Source: Bufo bufo (lineage: Eukaryota > Chordata > Amphibia > Anura > Bufonidae). From it: a stretch of 64,000 nucleotides of DNA. Under the pieces are notes generated by a model. It was not told the DNA's origin and did no database searches. It saw only the letters and a program-made list of their open reading frames with translations. This document shows positions 22,861 through 32,184 of the stretch, one piece after another (position 1 is the first letter of the stretch; each line of letters opens with the position of its first letter). Both the position numbers and the translations under genes were made by a program. The stretch covers positions 111,062,465-111,126,464 of the forward strand of contig NC_053392.1 in the NCBI RefSeq assembly GCF_905171765.1, given 5' to 3'.

Positions 22861-23275
22861 GTCATAAGACTATGAAACCAATAGATGGTGCTGTTCATGA
22901 GAAGTGTAGATTGCACATTTTCCATGCAAATGTCTTTCCCATATGCCCATGTTTATGCAAATGAGTTTTTACATGACAAAACTGTATTGAAAGGTTATTG
23001 AATATTATGTTAGGACAATCAGAAAACTTTTTGTCACCCTAATGATATTGATCTAGGTGCGCAGGTCCACCTAAGCCATCCAACAGATGTGAAGCAACTT
23101 TGAGGCGAACTGGCTCTCAGTCAGATGAGAGCTGGTTTGAAATGTCTCATAGTGCACAAGGCTGCCATTGTAAGGTATGCTGACTAAGCCTGTTATCTGT
23201 CTCATGGATAGATTGATGGCTTGCACATACCTGGCTTTTGGCATATAGCCTTTGTGTGGTTGTCTATTGTATATC
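22861..23275. other. Unassigned stretch, no gene seen
   Basis: About 400 bp with no convincing reading frame. Possibly a remnant of another repeat; boundaries are set only by its neighbours. Confidence 0.4.
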
Positions 23276-23527
23276 GTAGATAATAGAAGTCCAAGACGCA
23301 TCCAGCCATCCTCTTAATGCTGTTTCCAAACCATTTTGATGGGGTTTCCATCAATTTCTACCCTTTTTTTGTGAACCAGACACCCTCTTCTCTTCCGAGC
23401 AGGGGGTGCCTGGGGTTCTCCCATTGACTTCCATTGTGCTCTGGTGCTCGGTAGAGCACACAAGCATACCAATGTGTTCAGCCAGAGCACCAGAGCACAC
23501 AAGCACTTTGGTGCTTGATCAACACTA
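23276..23527 (+). mobile_element. hAT terminal fragment, second copy
   Basis: It is similar to 22300-22545 (AAGACGCATCCAGCCATCCTC, GGGTTTCCATCAATTTCTACC) and ends GTGCTTGATCAACACTA. It joins hAT 3-type coding sequence at 23528, so it probably inserted there or marks a rearrangement. Confidence 0.65.
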
Positions 23528-24532
23528 GTTGCCACCCCTGCTGTCACCCCCCCTTCTTTTGCTGCCTGCGACAGAAACATTTTGGCCACTGCCAATTCCA
23601 TTTGAAAGGCCTGTCACCTGTCTGTCTGACATACAGTATAATAAAAGAATTACATTAACATTAAAATAATACCCCTCAAAAAAGGCTGTTGTACAAAGTT
23701 ACTTCACCGCTAAATGGCAATTAAGACATATATATATTTTGTTTTTTGATTAATAAACTCCCCCACACAAAAGAATAATCACAATTCACCGCAGAACGGC
23801 AATTAAGACATGTTCTTTTTCCTATTTTTACACCCCAAAGAAATAAATATAACAATCACAATTCACAGCAGAACGTCTAATGGGACATACGTATATTTCC
23901 TTTTAATACACCACGTAAATGGCTGTAGTACTATGTACTGTAACTTCACCTCTGGATGCCAATTATGACATATTTTTTCCTTTGTGTACCTATTTTTACA
24001 CCACACAAAAAAAAATAACAATCACAATTCACCACAGAGCGGGTGATGGGACGTAGTATATTTTCTTTTTCTACACCATGTAAATGGCTGTAGTACAATG
24101 TAACTTAACCGCTGAATACCAATTATGACATATATTTTCTCCTTTTTTCCTATTTCTACACCACAAGAAAATAATAATAAACACAATTCACCGCATAACG
24201 GGTGATGGGACGTACGTATATTTTCTTTTTCTACAATGTGTGAATGGCTGTAGTACAATGTAGTCTCACAGGTTGAAAATAACCCTGTTCAAGGGAGTAT
24301 AGTAGAATGTGGTCAAATTGAGTAGAATTCACAGGAGCACCACTTTTTCTAAAACATAACTTTTAATGTTTCAACAATAAAAGCCAATAAACCCTTTTTT
24401 ACACAAAAAAAATATATAGAATTCAAAAAGAAATCAAAAACCTAGATATGGAAATGATATTCAGATGGCCTATATTTGCAGGAAGGTAGACAAATGTTTC
24501 ATAGGCTTTGGGGGCAATATCCCTGATTCTGG

Positions 24533-24785
24533 CCCAATTATTGTACTTTTACGAATAAGACTTTTCGAAACGCGTCAAAAACAGCCTGTACCAAGAGAAT
24601 TCTTGAGCCCTGTACTGTCCGTGTGTAACTGAATAAATGGAGAACTTGATACTTCGAAAAAAAGTGAGTGCTGGAGTCTAATTTTACCCATTTTCTATGT
24701 ACCTGAACAAGGAGGTTGAAAAAGCAGGACACCGAGCACGCGGATACATTCCTACCGCAGATATAGTGAGCTGGTATCCCACAGT
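24533..24785 (-). mobile_element. Extra segment in the left Penelope arm only
   Basis: The right arm runs straight from TCTGGCCC to TATTATTGT(T)GCCC, while the left arm has about 250 bp inserted there. The segment contains TTTTCGAAACGCGTC near its start and AAAGTGAGTGCTGGAG later, so it may be the 3' end of another Penelope-like copy. Its orientation is uncertain. Confidence 0.6.
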
Positions 24786-25069
24786 ATACCTATTATTGTC
24801 GCCCTGCCTGCAAACGGAATAGCCGCCCCGATAGGGGCGATCCTGTGTCTCGTGCCTCCTGATAACCCTAGGATGATCCCTGCACGGGGAAATATTCCAG
24901 CAAAGTGGAATAGTGGCCCTATAATTGTACCTAGACTAATATAAGTACCAAAAAATAAAAAAAACATATATAATGCCCCAGGTGGGGTAACCGGAAACCA
25001 CCCAATAACATACAGTGAAAAGGATCGTAATACAACAAATATCAGAGTCAGGTGTCTAGGAGACACTCC

Positions 25070-25125
25070 TGACCATCCTTACGCGTTTCACCTCAGTTGA
25101 TTTAAGGCTCCTCAGGGGACATACC
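25070..25125 (-). ncRNA. Hammerhead-ribozyme-like core, left arm
   Basis: On the minus strand: CTGAGGA (25115-25109, fits CUGANGA), then GCCT...AGGT able to form stem II around TAAATCAACTG, then GAAAC (25089-25085). A GTC follows 11 bases further on. Stem II and both core segments are present. Stem III is weak and stem I pairs only three bases, so self-cleavage is unproven. Penelope elements are known to carry minimal hammerhead motifs, which supports the call. Confidence 0.5.
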
Positions 25126-26434
25126 ATATATAACAACACAAAGGGGTGCCAGTCACCAAGAATTAGTCACCAAAGCAAAGAAAGTACAAGATATTACTTG
25201 TCTAGTAGCCAAATAGTCGTTCTTATAAAGAACCATTGCTATATAAATTGCTAAATAGCTTCTTTAGTAAAACCAGGGATATACAGGTTCATAACCTAGG
25301 TCAACAATATTAGCCAAATAGTCGTTATTATAAAGATCCACTGCTATATCAATTGCTAGATAGCTTCTTTAGTGAAACCAGGGATATACAGGTTTATAAC
25401 ATAGGTCAATAATAGAAGTCGGATAACTCATAGTATACCTTACTTATACCTCTCTTATATTGCAAAACAAAATAGGTCAGGCTGAATAGAGAAAGAATTC
25501 CCTTAGTTGATTACATATCTGATAAATTAATCAGGAGAAAATGTGGAATAGTAGCTATCAACTAGACGTCAGGTAAAGATAATGTACACAGACGCTACAG
25601 CATACTAAATAATCAATCACCAGTGTATCCCTAACAATAGGGCTAACCCAAAATGGTAGGTGAGCTGGTGGAACCAGCGGTACTTGCGTGCCCATAAGAT
25701 ATGAGGCAACGGCCCTTAGGTGTCCACATAAAAGGAACGGCAGTCAGCGCACGGATGGAAGCGCATGCTGGGCGGCAAGGCATACCCAAGATGTGAGGCA
25801 GATTGAGGCAGCACTGCGCTTTTGGCGCTCACGCTATTTAAACCCTACTTCCGGGTGCCGTATGACGTAGATGCGCACCTGACTCCGCTCCCAATCACGT
25901 GATCGCATCACTTGGCTGACGTAGTTGATCACGTGCCTAAGTTCCCGATCACATGACCACGCCGGCCGGCTGAGCAAGCCGATCAGTACAGCTGCAGTGG
26001 AGTATAGTACTACAGAGGGTATATAAGTAATGGTCATATTCAACATATAGTCCTTTTAATGGACCGAGTAACCACAAAACATTACCGGTTTGAATTTATG
26101 TATGCTAATCTTTTATTAAAGCCCGCCATTCGATACAACAGATATAGATTATGCTGTAATTAATTACAGCTTAAAAAGAGAGGGCACTTATCCTTTTATT
26201 CTATAAATATGAGCACATTGTAAGGCCTGACATTAATGATAATATGTCAGTATACTAAATAAATTACCCATGGTCTAATAAGGGAATAGACTTGCTCTAA
26301 AAGGTATGGGGATATGCACAGGGAGGTACCCTCCCAGCGCTAATTTTATAGACATGATGTCACTGATACATTGATCCCCAAGTCCTAAGAAGATATGGGA
26401 GACCATTTCATAGAAAGCACGCAAAATCAATACA
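25126..26434. other. Non-coding remainder of the left Penelope arm
   Basis: Includes tandem copies at about 25210-25400 and a GC-rich block (25840-26010) with CACGTGATC motifs repeated in the right arm. Between 26120 and 26434 is the 3' side of the coding region. No separate gene. Confidence 0.6.
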
Positions 26435-27856
26435 TTAATTTAGTCCAGCAGGTGCAACGGTGTTAAGCATAAAGATCCATCTGGACTCTTTCTGTTTTAG
26501 GAATTTATCTATATCACCACCCCTATACGATGAATTTAGTACTTCAGTCATGGAAAGTTGGATGACCTTAGTCACCCCCGCATGGCTGGCCCATACATGT
26601 CGAGAAATGGGTTTATCCCGTCTATTGCGAATGTCTCCATTGTGTTCGAGGATTCTTTTCTTAAACATCCTTTTGGTTTTCCCTACATATCTGAGCCCGC
26701 AGACACATTTAGACAAGTAGATCATTCCCTAGGTAGTGCAGTTTGCAAAGCTGCGGGTGTAGAATTTCTTATCTACAGAACTGTTATTAAACGTTTTTCC
26801 TAGAGATATAAAGTTGCATGCCTTGCATTTACCGCATTTGAAGGTACCCACTTGTCTATTGGACAACCACGTGTTGGTTTCAAGAGAATCTAGATGGCTA
26901 TGGACCAGTGTATCCCCTATACTACGACCATGTCTGAAGGTGATAGACGGGTTTTCAGATAGAACTGTAGTTAGGTCAGGATCCGTTTTGATCAATGACC
27001 AATAACGATTCAAGATATCACGGACCTGTTGTGACTCAGAATCAAAGGTCCCAATGATCCTTATAGGTTCTTGTGAATTTGTTCTCTTTATTTGTGGCTG
27101 TAGTAAAGAGGAGCAGTCTCTTGATTTTGCCCAGTTCCACACCTCATAAAGGCATGGGCTAGGGTACCCCCTTTGCTTAAAGCGATGGAATAGCTTAGAT
27201 TCCTGATGTGTAAATCTCTCAGGTTCTGAACAGTTTTGCGGTACCCTCAAAAACTTTCCTTTAGGGATACCCCTCTTTAAGGGCATAGGGTGGAAACTAT
27301 CCCATCGTAGAAGGCTGTTAGTCGAGGTCTTTTTCCGGAATAGCATTGGTTTAATATAATTATTATCATCTCTCTCTAAGCCTACATCTAGAAAGGTGAT
27401 AGCATTCCGATGAATTTCTGAGGTGAAGAATAAGCCTATATGGTTGGAATTCAATTTGTCCATAAATTGTTGGAACTCACTTTCAGTCCCTGACCAGAGA
27501 AGTAGAACATCATCTATGAATCTGGACCAGAGAGATATATGTCTGGTCCATTGTATCATAGATTCAGAGAAGACCTCTGTGTCCTCCCACCAGCCCAGGA
27601 GCAAATTTGCATAAGTTGGTGCACATGGGCTACCCATCGCGGTGCCCTTGAGCTGCTGGTAGAAACGGTCCTCGAACATGAAGTAGTTGTGTGTTAAGAC
27701 AAAGTTAAGAAGTTGCAAGACAAATAGATTGTGATGATGCATATCCTTAGATCTGGAGTCCAAAAAGTATTTACCTGCTGAGAGGCCCTTATTGTGAGGG
27801 ATTGACGTGTAGAGTGCCTCTACATCAATAGAGGCAAACCAACTATCTGGTTCCAT
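26435..27856 (-). pseudogene. Penelope-like reverse transcriptase and GIY-YIG endonuclease
   Basis: The minus strand encodes about 375 residues followed, after one in-frame TAG at 26728-26726, by about 96 more. In order: RT motif A (ASIDVEALYTSIPH, residues 8-21), motif B (KGTAMGSPCAPTYANLL), motif C (RFIDDVLLLW), a Cys cluster (FKCGKCKACNFI), then GIY-YIG (IYLSKCVCGLRYVGKTKRMF) and a C-terminal SRWIFMLNTVAPAGLN. The protein copies its RNA from a nicked target. The N-terminal part of the reverse transcriptase is missing: the frame starts just inside the right arm boundary. Truncation plus the stop make this copy non-autonomous. Confidence 0.92.
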
Positions 27857-28827
27857 GGTTTAATAAAAGATTAGCATACATAAATTCAAACCGGTAATCA
27901 TTTGTGGTTACTCGGTCCATAAAATGACTATATGTTGAATATGACCCTTACTTATATACCCTCTGTAGTACTATACTCCACTGCAGTTGTACTGATCGGC
28001 TTGCTCAGCCGGCCGGCGTGGTCATGTGATCGGGAACTTAGGCACGTGATCAATTACATCAGCCGGCTGATGCAATCACGTGATCGGGAGCGGAGTCAGG
28101 TGCGCATCTAGGGTTTAAATAGCGTGAGCGCCAAAAGCGCAGTGCTGCCTCCATCTGCCTCACATCTTGGGTATACCTTTCCACCCGGCATGCGCTTCCA
28201 TCCGTGCGCTGACTGCCGTTCCATTTATGTGGACACCTAAGGGCCGTTGCCTCATATCTTATGGGCACGCAAGTACCGCTGGTTCCACCAGCTCACCTAC
28301 CATTTTGGGTTAGCCCTATTGTTAGGGATACACTGGTGATTGATTATTTAGTATGCTGTAGCGTCTGTGTACATTATCTTTACCTGACGTCTACTTGATA
28401 GCTACTATTCCACATTTTCTCCTGATCAATTTATCAGATATGTAATCAGCTAAGGGAATTCTTTCTCTATTCAGCCTGACCTATTTTGTTTTGCAATATA
28501 AGAGAGGTATAAGTAAGGTATACTATGAGTTATCCGACTTCTATTATTGACCTATGTTATGAACCTGTATATCCCTGGTTTCACTAAAGAAGCTATTTAG
28601 CAATTGATATAGCAGTGGATCTTTATAATAACGACTATTTGGCTACTATTGTTGACCTAGGTTATGAACCTGTATATCCCTGGTTTTACTAAAGAAGCTA
28701 TTTAGCAATTTATATAGCAGTGTTTCTTTATAATAACGACTATTTGGCTACTAGACAAGTAATGTATTGTCCTTTCTTTGCTCTGTTGACTAATTCTTGG
28801 TGACTGGCACCCCGTTGTGTTTTTATA

Positions 28828-28895
28828 TATATGTCCCCTGAGGAGCCTTAAATCAACTGAGGCGAAATGTGTAAGGATGGTCAGGAGTGTCTCCT
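28828..28895 (+). ncRNA. Hammerhead-ribozyme-like core, right arm
   Basis: On the plus strand: CTGAGGA (28838-28844), stem II GCCT...AGGC (28845-28863, fully paired), GAAA (28864-28867) and GTC at 28880-28882. It is the mirror of the left-arm copy. The base after GAAA is T here and C on the left, so the left copy is closer to the consensus. Activity is not shown. Confidence 0.5.
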
Positions 28896-29399
28896 AGACA
28901 CCTGACTCTGATATTTGTTGTATTACGATCCTTTTCACTGTATGTTATTGGGTGGTTTCCGGTTACCCCACCTGGGGCATTATATATGTTTTTTTTATTT
29001 TTTGGTACTTATATTAGTCTAGGTACAATTATAGGGCCACTATTCCACTTTGCTGGAATATTTCCCCGTGCAGGGATCATCCTAGGGTTATCAGGAGGCA
29101 CGAGACACAGGATCCCCCCTATCGGGGCGGCTATTCCGTTTTCAGGTAGGGCAACAATAATAGGGCCAGAATCAGGGATATTGCCCCCAAAGCCTATGAA
29201 ACATTTGTCTGCCTTCCTGCAAATATAGGCCATCGGAATATCATTTCCATATCTAGGTTTTTGATTTCTTTTTGAATTATATATTTTTTTTGTGTAATAA
29301 GGGTTTTATGGCTTTTATTATTGAAACATTAAAAGTTATGTTTTAGAAAAAGTGGTACTCCTGTAGTACAATGTAACTTCACCACTGAACGGCAATTAA

Positions 29400-29454
<55 letters not shown>

Positions 29455-29493
29455 TGTATATTACATATATATATATATATATATTTTTTTTTT
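29400..29493. repeat. AT microsatellite
   Basis: (AT)n with a short TACACACTGTATATTAC interruption, ending in a T-run; part of the hAT 5' non-coding repeat region. Confidence 0.9.
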
Positions 29494-29793
29494 TTTCAGA
29501 TTAATAAATTTCCCCCCCCAAAAAAAAATCACAATTCACTGCAGAACGGCAATTAAGACATATTTTTTTTCCAATTTGTACACCCCAAAAGAAGAAATAT
29601 GAGAATCACAATTCACCGCAGAACGTACGTATATTTCCTTTTTCTACACAATGTAAATGGCTGTAGTACAATGCAACTTTACAAAATCCTTTTTTTCCTA
29701 CTTCTACAAACCAAAAAAGAAATATAACATGTAGTACAATGTAACATCACTGCTGAACGGCACTTATGACATATATATATATATATATATATA

Positions 29794-30721
29794 CAGTACA
29801 GACTAAAAGTTTGGACACACCTTCTCATTCAAAGAGTTTTCTTTATTTTCATGACTATGAAAATTGTAGATTCACACTGAAGGCATCAAAACTATGAATT
29901 AACACATGTGGAATTATATACATAACAAACAAGTGTGAAACAACTGAAAATATGTCATATTCTAGGTTCTTCAATGTAGCCACCTTTTGCTTTGATTACT
30001 GCTTTGCACACTCTTGGCATTCTCTTGATGAGCTTCAAGAGGTAGTGCCCTGAAATGGTTTTCACTTCACAGGTGTGCCCTGTCAGGTTTAATAAGTGGG
30101 ATTTCTTGCCTTATAAATGGGGTTGGGACCATCAGTTGCGTTGAAGAGAAGTCAGGTGGATACACAGCTGATAGTCCTACTGAATAGACTGTTAGAATTT
30201 GTATTATGGCAAGAAAAAAGCAGCTAAGTAAAGAAAAACGAGTGGCCATCATTACTTTAAGAAATGAAGGTCAGTCAGTCAGCCGAAAAATTGGGAAAAC
30301 TAAGGGCTATTTGACCATGAAGGAGAGTGGTGGGGTGCTGCGCCAGATGACCTGGCCTCCACAGTCACCGGACCTGAACCCAATCGAGATGGTTTGGGGT
30401 GAGCTGGACCGCAGAGTGAAGGCAAAAGGGCCAACAAGTGCTAAGCATCTCTCGGAACTCCTTCAAGACTGTTGGAAGACCATTTCAGGTGACTACCTCT
30501 TGAAGTTCATCAAGAGAATGCCAAGAATGTGCAAAGCAGTAATCAAAGCAAAAGGTGGCTACTTTGGAGAACCTAGAATATGACATATTTTCAGTTGTTT
30601 CACACTTGTTTGTTATGTATATAATTCCACATGTGTCAATTCATAGTTTTGATGCCTTCATAGTCATGAAAATAAAGAAAACTCTTTGAATGAGAAGGTG
30701 TGTCCAAACTTTTGGTCTGTA

Positions 30722-30724
<3 letters not shown>
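29794..30724 (+). mobile_element. Tc1-like element, internally deleted, in a TA microsatellite
   Basis: The ends CAGTACAGAC and GTCTGTACTG are flanked by TA on both sides within (TA)n. Inverted repeats of roughly 190-200 bp share TTTGGACACACCTTCTCATT and GAGTTTTCTTTATTTTCATG. The 931-bp element carries a shortened transposase frame (30206-30583). Confidence 0.92.
30206..30583 (+). CDS. Internally deleted Tc1 transposase (fused ends)
   Basis: The 125-codon open frame starts MARKKQLSKEKRVAIITLRN, the first helix region of a Tc1 DNA-binding domain. After about 32 residues it jumps to the C-terminal part (MTWPPQSPDLNPIEMVWGEL), which holds the last catalytic Glu of the DDE/D triad, and ends AKGGYFGEPRI. 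Two catalytic Asp residues and most of both domains are deleted, so no transposase activity is expected, although the frame is intact across the junction. With the long inverted repeats retained, a full-length relative could have moved it in trans. Whether the fused protein is ever made is unknown. Confidence 0.85.
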   Translation: MARKKQLSKEKRVAIITLRNEGQSVSRKIGKTKGYLTMKESGGVLRQMTWPPQSPDLNPIEMVWGELDRRVKAKGPTSAKHLSELLQDCWKTISGDYLLKFIKRMPRMCKAVIKAKGGYFGEPRI

Positions 30725-30771
<47 letters not shown>

Positions 30772-30775
30772 TTTT
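30725..30775. repeat. TA microsatellite and T-run
   Basis: The right half of the microsatellite into which the Tc1 element inserted; the left half is at about 29771-29793. Confidence 0.9.
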
Positions 30776-31712
30776 CCTATTAATACACCCCCTAAAAAAA
30801 AGTAACACAATGTAAAATCAACCCAGAACAGCTAATAGGACATACGTATCCATCCTATTAATACACCCCGTAAATGGCTGTAGTACAATATAACTTCACC
30901 GCTGAATGGCAATTATGACTTTTTTTTTTCTTTCTGTTTTTTTTTCCATTAATACACCCGCCAAAAAAAGTTTAACAATGTAAAATCAACACAGGACGGC
31001 TAATAAGACGTATGTATTTATCCTATTAAAACACCCAGTAAATGGCTGTAGTGCAATATAACATCACTACTAAACAGCAATTATGTTTTCCCTTTTTTTT
31101 TTCTAATAATAAGCCCTCCCTAAAAAAAAAAGTAATAAACACCCCGTAAATGGGTGTATCACAATACTTGCACCCCAATCACAAGCAAGGTTTGCTCGAA
31201 TTAGTGATGTATCATATAGTGCAAACAACCTAAGAGCAATTTGGATCCCCATTAAGTGCAGCGAGGTGTCATAGAATCGCTCCTATTGCACCCTCTTCTC
31301 CTTTTATAGTGTAGATACGGCCTCCCTATCCTTTCCCTACACCTTGACTAATATTTCCCTGAACTTGTAAATAATTTTTTCAGCACAATGAAGTCTTTCC
31401 TAGCGCCTGCTGACGTCTCTCCCTGCACTAAGCACACTGGAAAATAGCAGAATCCAAGTTGGCTGAAGGCATTTATAGGGCTGTGACATCACAGGGGCTG
31501 GCTGGATAGTGATTGGCTGCATGCATGGAATTGTGGTTTATCCCTCGTTCCCAGAGTTCTTTGCTCCATGTCCTAACATGTGCAGCAGCCATTTTTGGAA
31601 AAAAAATGTGATTCATTACCACAAAGGGTGAGGAGATTCGTATTCGGTGCAAGTTAAATTTTTCTGAAATTCGGATCGAATTACACTTCGTTAACTTCCA
31701 TTTGCTCATCTC

Positions 31713-32032
31713 TAGTAACAATGTCATAAGATAAATATACAGTATATATACAGTATATGGATGTGCACAATATATGCCTGTGAAGAAACCAGTAATATGT
31801 ATTAGCTTTCTAAGCATAGCAAGCCACTAAACTGGTATATATGTAGCCTGGAGGTACATGTTCTGCCTTCCACTTACTGGCTCTCAGGTTCAAATCCCAA
31901 AAGATACTTGTAAAAAAAAAAAAAAATCTCTCTCTTATAACCCATAACAAAAGTTGATGGAAATTAAATTCTTATGTGTATGGCAAAATGACCTAATGAA
32001 ACTAATAGTCTATTTGCTAGACCAAGGATCAG
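31713..32032. other. Unassigned stretch, no gene seen
   Basis: About 320 bp between the hAT end and a small MITE, with an A-run near 31911. Confidence 0.5.
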
Positions 32033-32176
32033 CAACATTCGTCACTCCAGCTGTTGTGAAACTACAACTCCCAGCTCCTTTCCCTTCTGTGGGAGTTCAG
32101 AGAACAGCCAAGCAAGTGTGCATGGTGGGAGATGTAGTTTCATAACACCTGGAGTGCCAAAGGTTGCTGATCCCTG
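32033..32176. mobile_element. hAT-type MITE, 144 bp
   Basis: Ends CAAGGATCAGCAAC and GTTGCTGATCCCTG are inverted repeats. Longer arms include CACTCCAGCTGTTGTGAAAC. Flanks TGCTAGAC (32025-32032) and TGATAGAC (32177-32184) match at 7 of 8 bases, as expected for an 8-bp hAT duplication. Non-coding. Confidence 0.8.
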
Positions 32177-32184
32177 TGATAGAC

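Larger units (their letters stand above)
24263..29363 (-). mobile_element. Penelope-like element with 1.5-kb inverted arms and 12-bp target duplication
   Basis: The exact repeat TAGTACAATGTA flanks the element (24251-24262 and 29364-29375). Arms 24336-26120 and 27859-29363 are inverted copies; each contains a tandem pair of about 115 bp (TATTTAGCAATT..GCAGT type) and a hammerhead-like core. Both arms have the same end facing outward. Between them is the minus-strand reverse transcriptase-GIY-YIG coding region. Inverted LTR-like arms are known for Penelope elements. The left arm alone carries an extra segment of about 250 bp (24533-24785). Confidence 0.85.
23528..31712 (-). mobile_element. hAT transposon 5' portion, split by two insertions
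   Basis: The 5' end is at about 31712 (minus strand, GAGATGAGCAAATGG). Non-coding units resembling AATGGCTGTAGTACAATG, CACCGCTGAACGGC and AATACACCCC repeat across 29376-31200 and 23690-24250. The transposase start is at 23632 (minus): ATGTCAGACAGAC, with ACAGGCC and AAAATGTTTCTG following, matching the start at 38029. It is truncated at 23528. A Penelope-like composite (24263-29363) and a Tc1 element (29794-30724) lie inside. Confidence 0.75.
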
